From the NCBI GenBank assembly GCA_027488055.1, contig JAIYCK010000165.1, positions 1 to 14,698 on the forward strand: DNA of 14,698 nucleotides, read 5' to 3'. The notes under the pieces are model-generated. The model was not told where the DNA came from, did no database searches, and was given only the letters and a program-made list of their open reading frames with translations. Below are positions 14,229 to 14,698 of the stretch, piece by piece (the stretch's first letter is position 1; each line of letters begins with the position of its first letter). The position numbers and the translations under genes are program-made. The stretch comes from Flavobacteriales bacterium (GTDB taxonomy: Bacteria; Bacteroidota; Bacteroidia; Flavobacteriales_D; Sanyastnellaceae).

Positions 14229-14698
14229 ATGACTGACTGATTTTTTGGATTTTTAAAATTTTCTCTTTGAAATTATTGGACTTCAATTCTGGATAAAGCA
14301 TCGCCACACCAAGGCAATACTTGCTGATTCCATCGGGCCGCATCAATCGGCTTTTCATATGGCGTATAAACCGAGAGTGCCGATTCTCGCCATCTTGTTT
14401 TACCTCTGCGATAACAAATTGTGGCAAATCGATGCGTTTATCCTCATAGTAAAATGCAAGGTCGGTATCCAAGGTTACACGCTCCCCAGCCACAATGTCA
14501 ACAAGGGTGGTGCGCGTATAGCTATTCCATATCTTGGGCTCTAGATCGGCCACATCATCCGCCTTTCGCCCCACAAAATCGCGGCCGCGATCATCTATTT
14601 GTGGCAATATCTCCTCAATTTTAATGCGACTCTTGTAGGTTCTGCCCTTGTTGCTGCGCTCCTTGACTTCTAAATAAGTCGTCAAACTTTCTACGTAA
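14218..14698 (-). CDS. VTC-domain (polyphosphate polymerase fold) protein, 5' end beyond the window
   Basis: The C-terminal 159 residues are visible; the frame is open to base 14698, so the N-terminal part is cut by the window edge and the TTG at 14685 is not the real start. The segment YVESLTTYLEVKERSNKG is typical of the VTC tunnel domain, followed by RTYKSRI with its basic residues, RVTLDTDLAFYYE (the R-x-T-x-D strand) and VIAEVKQ with the acidic metal-binding residue. In the eukaryotic VTC complex this domain makes polyphosphate from ATP in a lysine/arginine-lined tunnel. Bacterial relatives are mostly uncharacterised, so polyphosphate synthesis is a family-based guess. It overlaps DUF4956 by 11 bases, marking one operon. 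The missing N-terminal third would hold further tunnel residues. Confidence 0.88.
   Translation of the reverse strand, partial: YVESLTTYLEVKERSNKGRTYKSRIKIEEILPQIDDRGRDFVGRKADDVADLEPKIWNSYTRTTLVDIVAGERVTLDTDLAFYYEDKRIDLPQFVIAEVKQDGENRHSRFIRHMKSRLMRPDGISKYCLGVAMLYPELKSNNFKEKILKIQKISQSYAI

Noticed and set aside
1..14698. CRISPR array, tRNA, insertion sequence or prophage genes
   Set aside because: I saw no regularly spaced repeats, no cloverleaf-like segment in the gaps, and no transposase, integrase or phage proteins.

Overview
The window looks like chromosomal DNA of a member of the Bacteroidota; I cannot place it below phylum. The evidence is the protein families present (lipoproteins with a Cys followed by a KR/GY motif, DUF2490 and DUF4956 proteins, AraC regulators with an HMA-like N-terminus, the conserved unknown protein beside rsmI), the near absence of Shine-Dalgarno sequences, and several upstream elements resembling the Bacteroidota -7 box TAnnTTTG. 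I see no rRNA, tRNA, CRISPR array, insertion sequence or phage gene.

Left part (1-5213) is mostly housekeeping. It holds a truB fragment running off the left edge on the minus strand, then divergently an MmcQ/YjbR-like protein, a Bacteroidota-specific unknown protein and rsmI (TTG start, 11 nt after the previous stop). A lipoprotein with a DUF4190-like membrane tail follows, and then convergent purH, which encodes the last two steps of IMP synthesis. truB and rsmI are both RNA-modification genes.

Central part (5214-11447) is a plus-strand block with the look of a stress and carbohydrate island. An AT-rich 450-base leader contains repeated ATCAG/CTGAT half-sites. It is followed by an AraC-type regulator, a cytoplasmic triple-BON protein, a UspA protein overlapping a cupin by 8 nt, a GH130 glycoside phosphorylase/hydrolase, and, one nucleotide after its stop, a 796-residue fusion of a GT-B glycosyltransferase with an alpha-helical, glycosidase-like domain. 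The pairing suggests that one beta-mannoside-type glycan or glycoside is both made and broken down here, possibly under the AraC regulator. The substrate cannot be read from the sequence.

Right part (11448-14698) begins with a DUF1801/YdeI-like protein carrying an N-terminal Cys/His cluster. Convergent to it is a tightly packed minus-strand operon, read from the right edge leftwards: a VTC-type (polyphosphate polymerase fold) protein cut by the window end, a DUF4956 membrane protein, a small lipoprotein, and a DUF2490 outer-membrane barrel. The genes overlap or are separated by 4 nt. The order of domains implies a system spanning the envelope, with a cytoplasmic polymer-synthesising-type enzyme, an inner-membrane partner, a lipoprotein and an outer-membrane protein. 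Together with the GH130/glycosyltransferase pair this is the most interesting part of the window.
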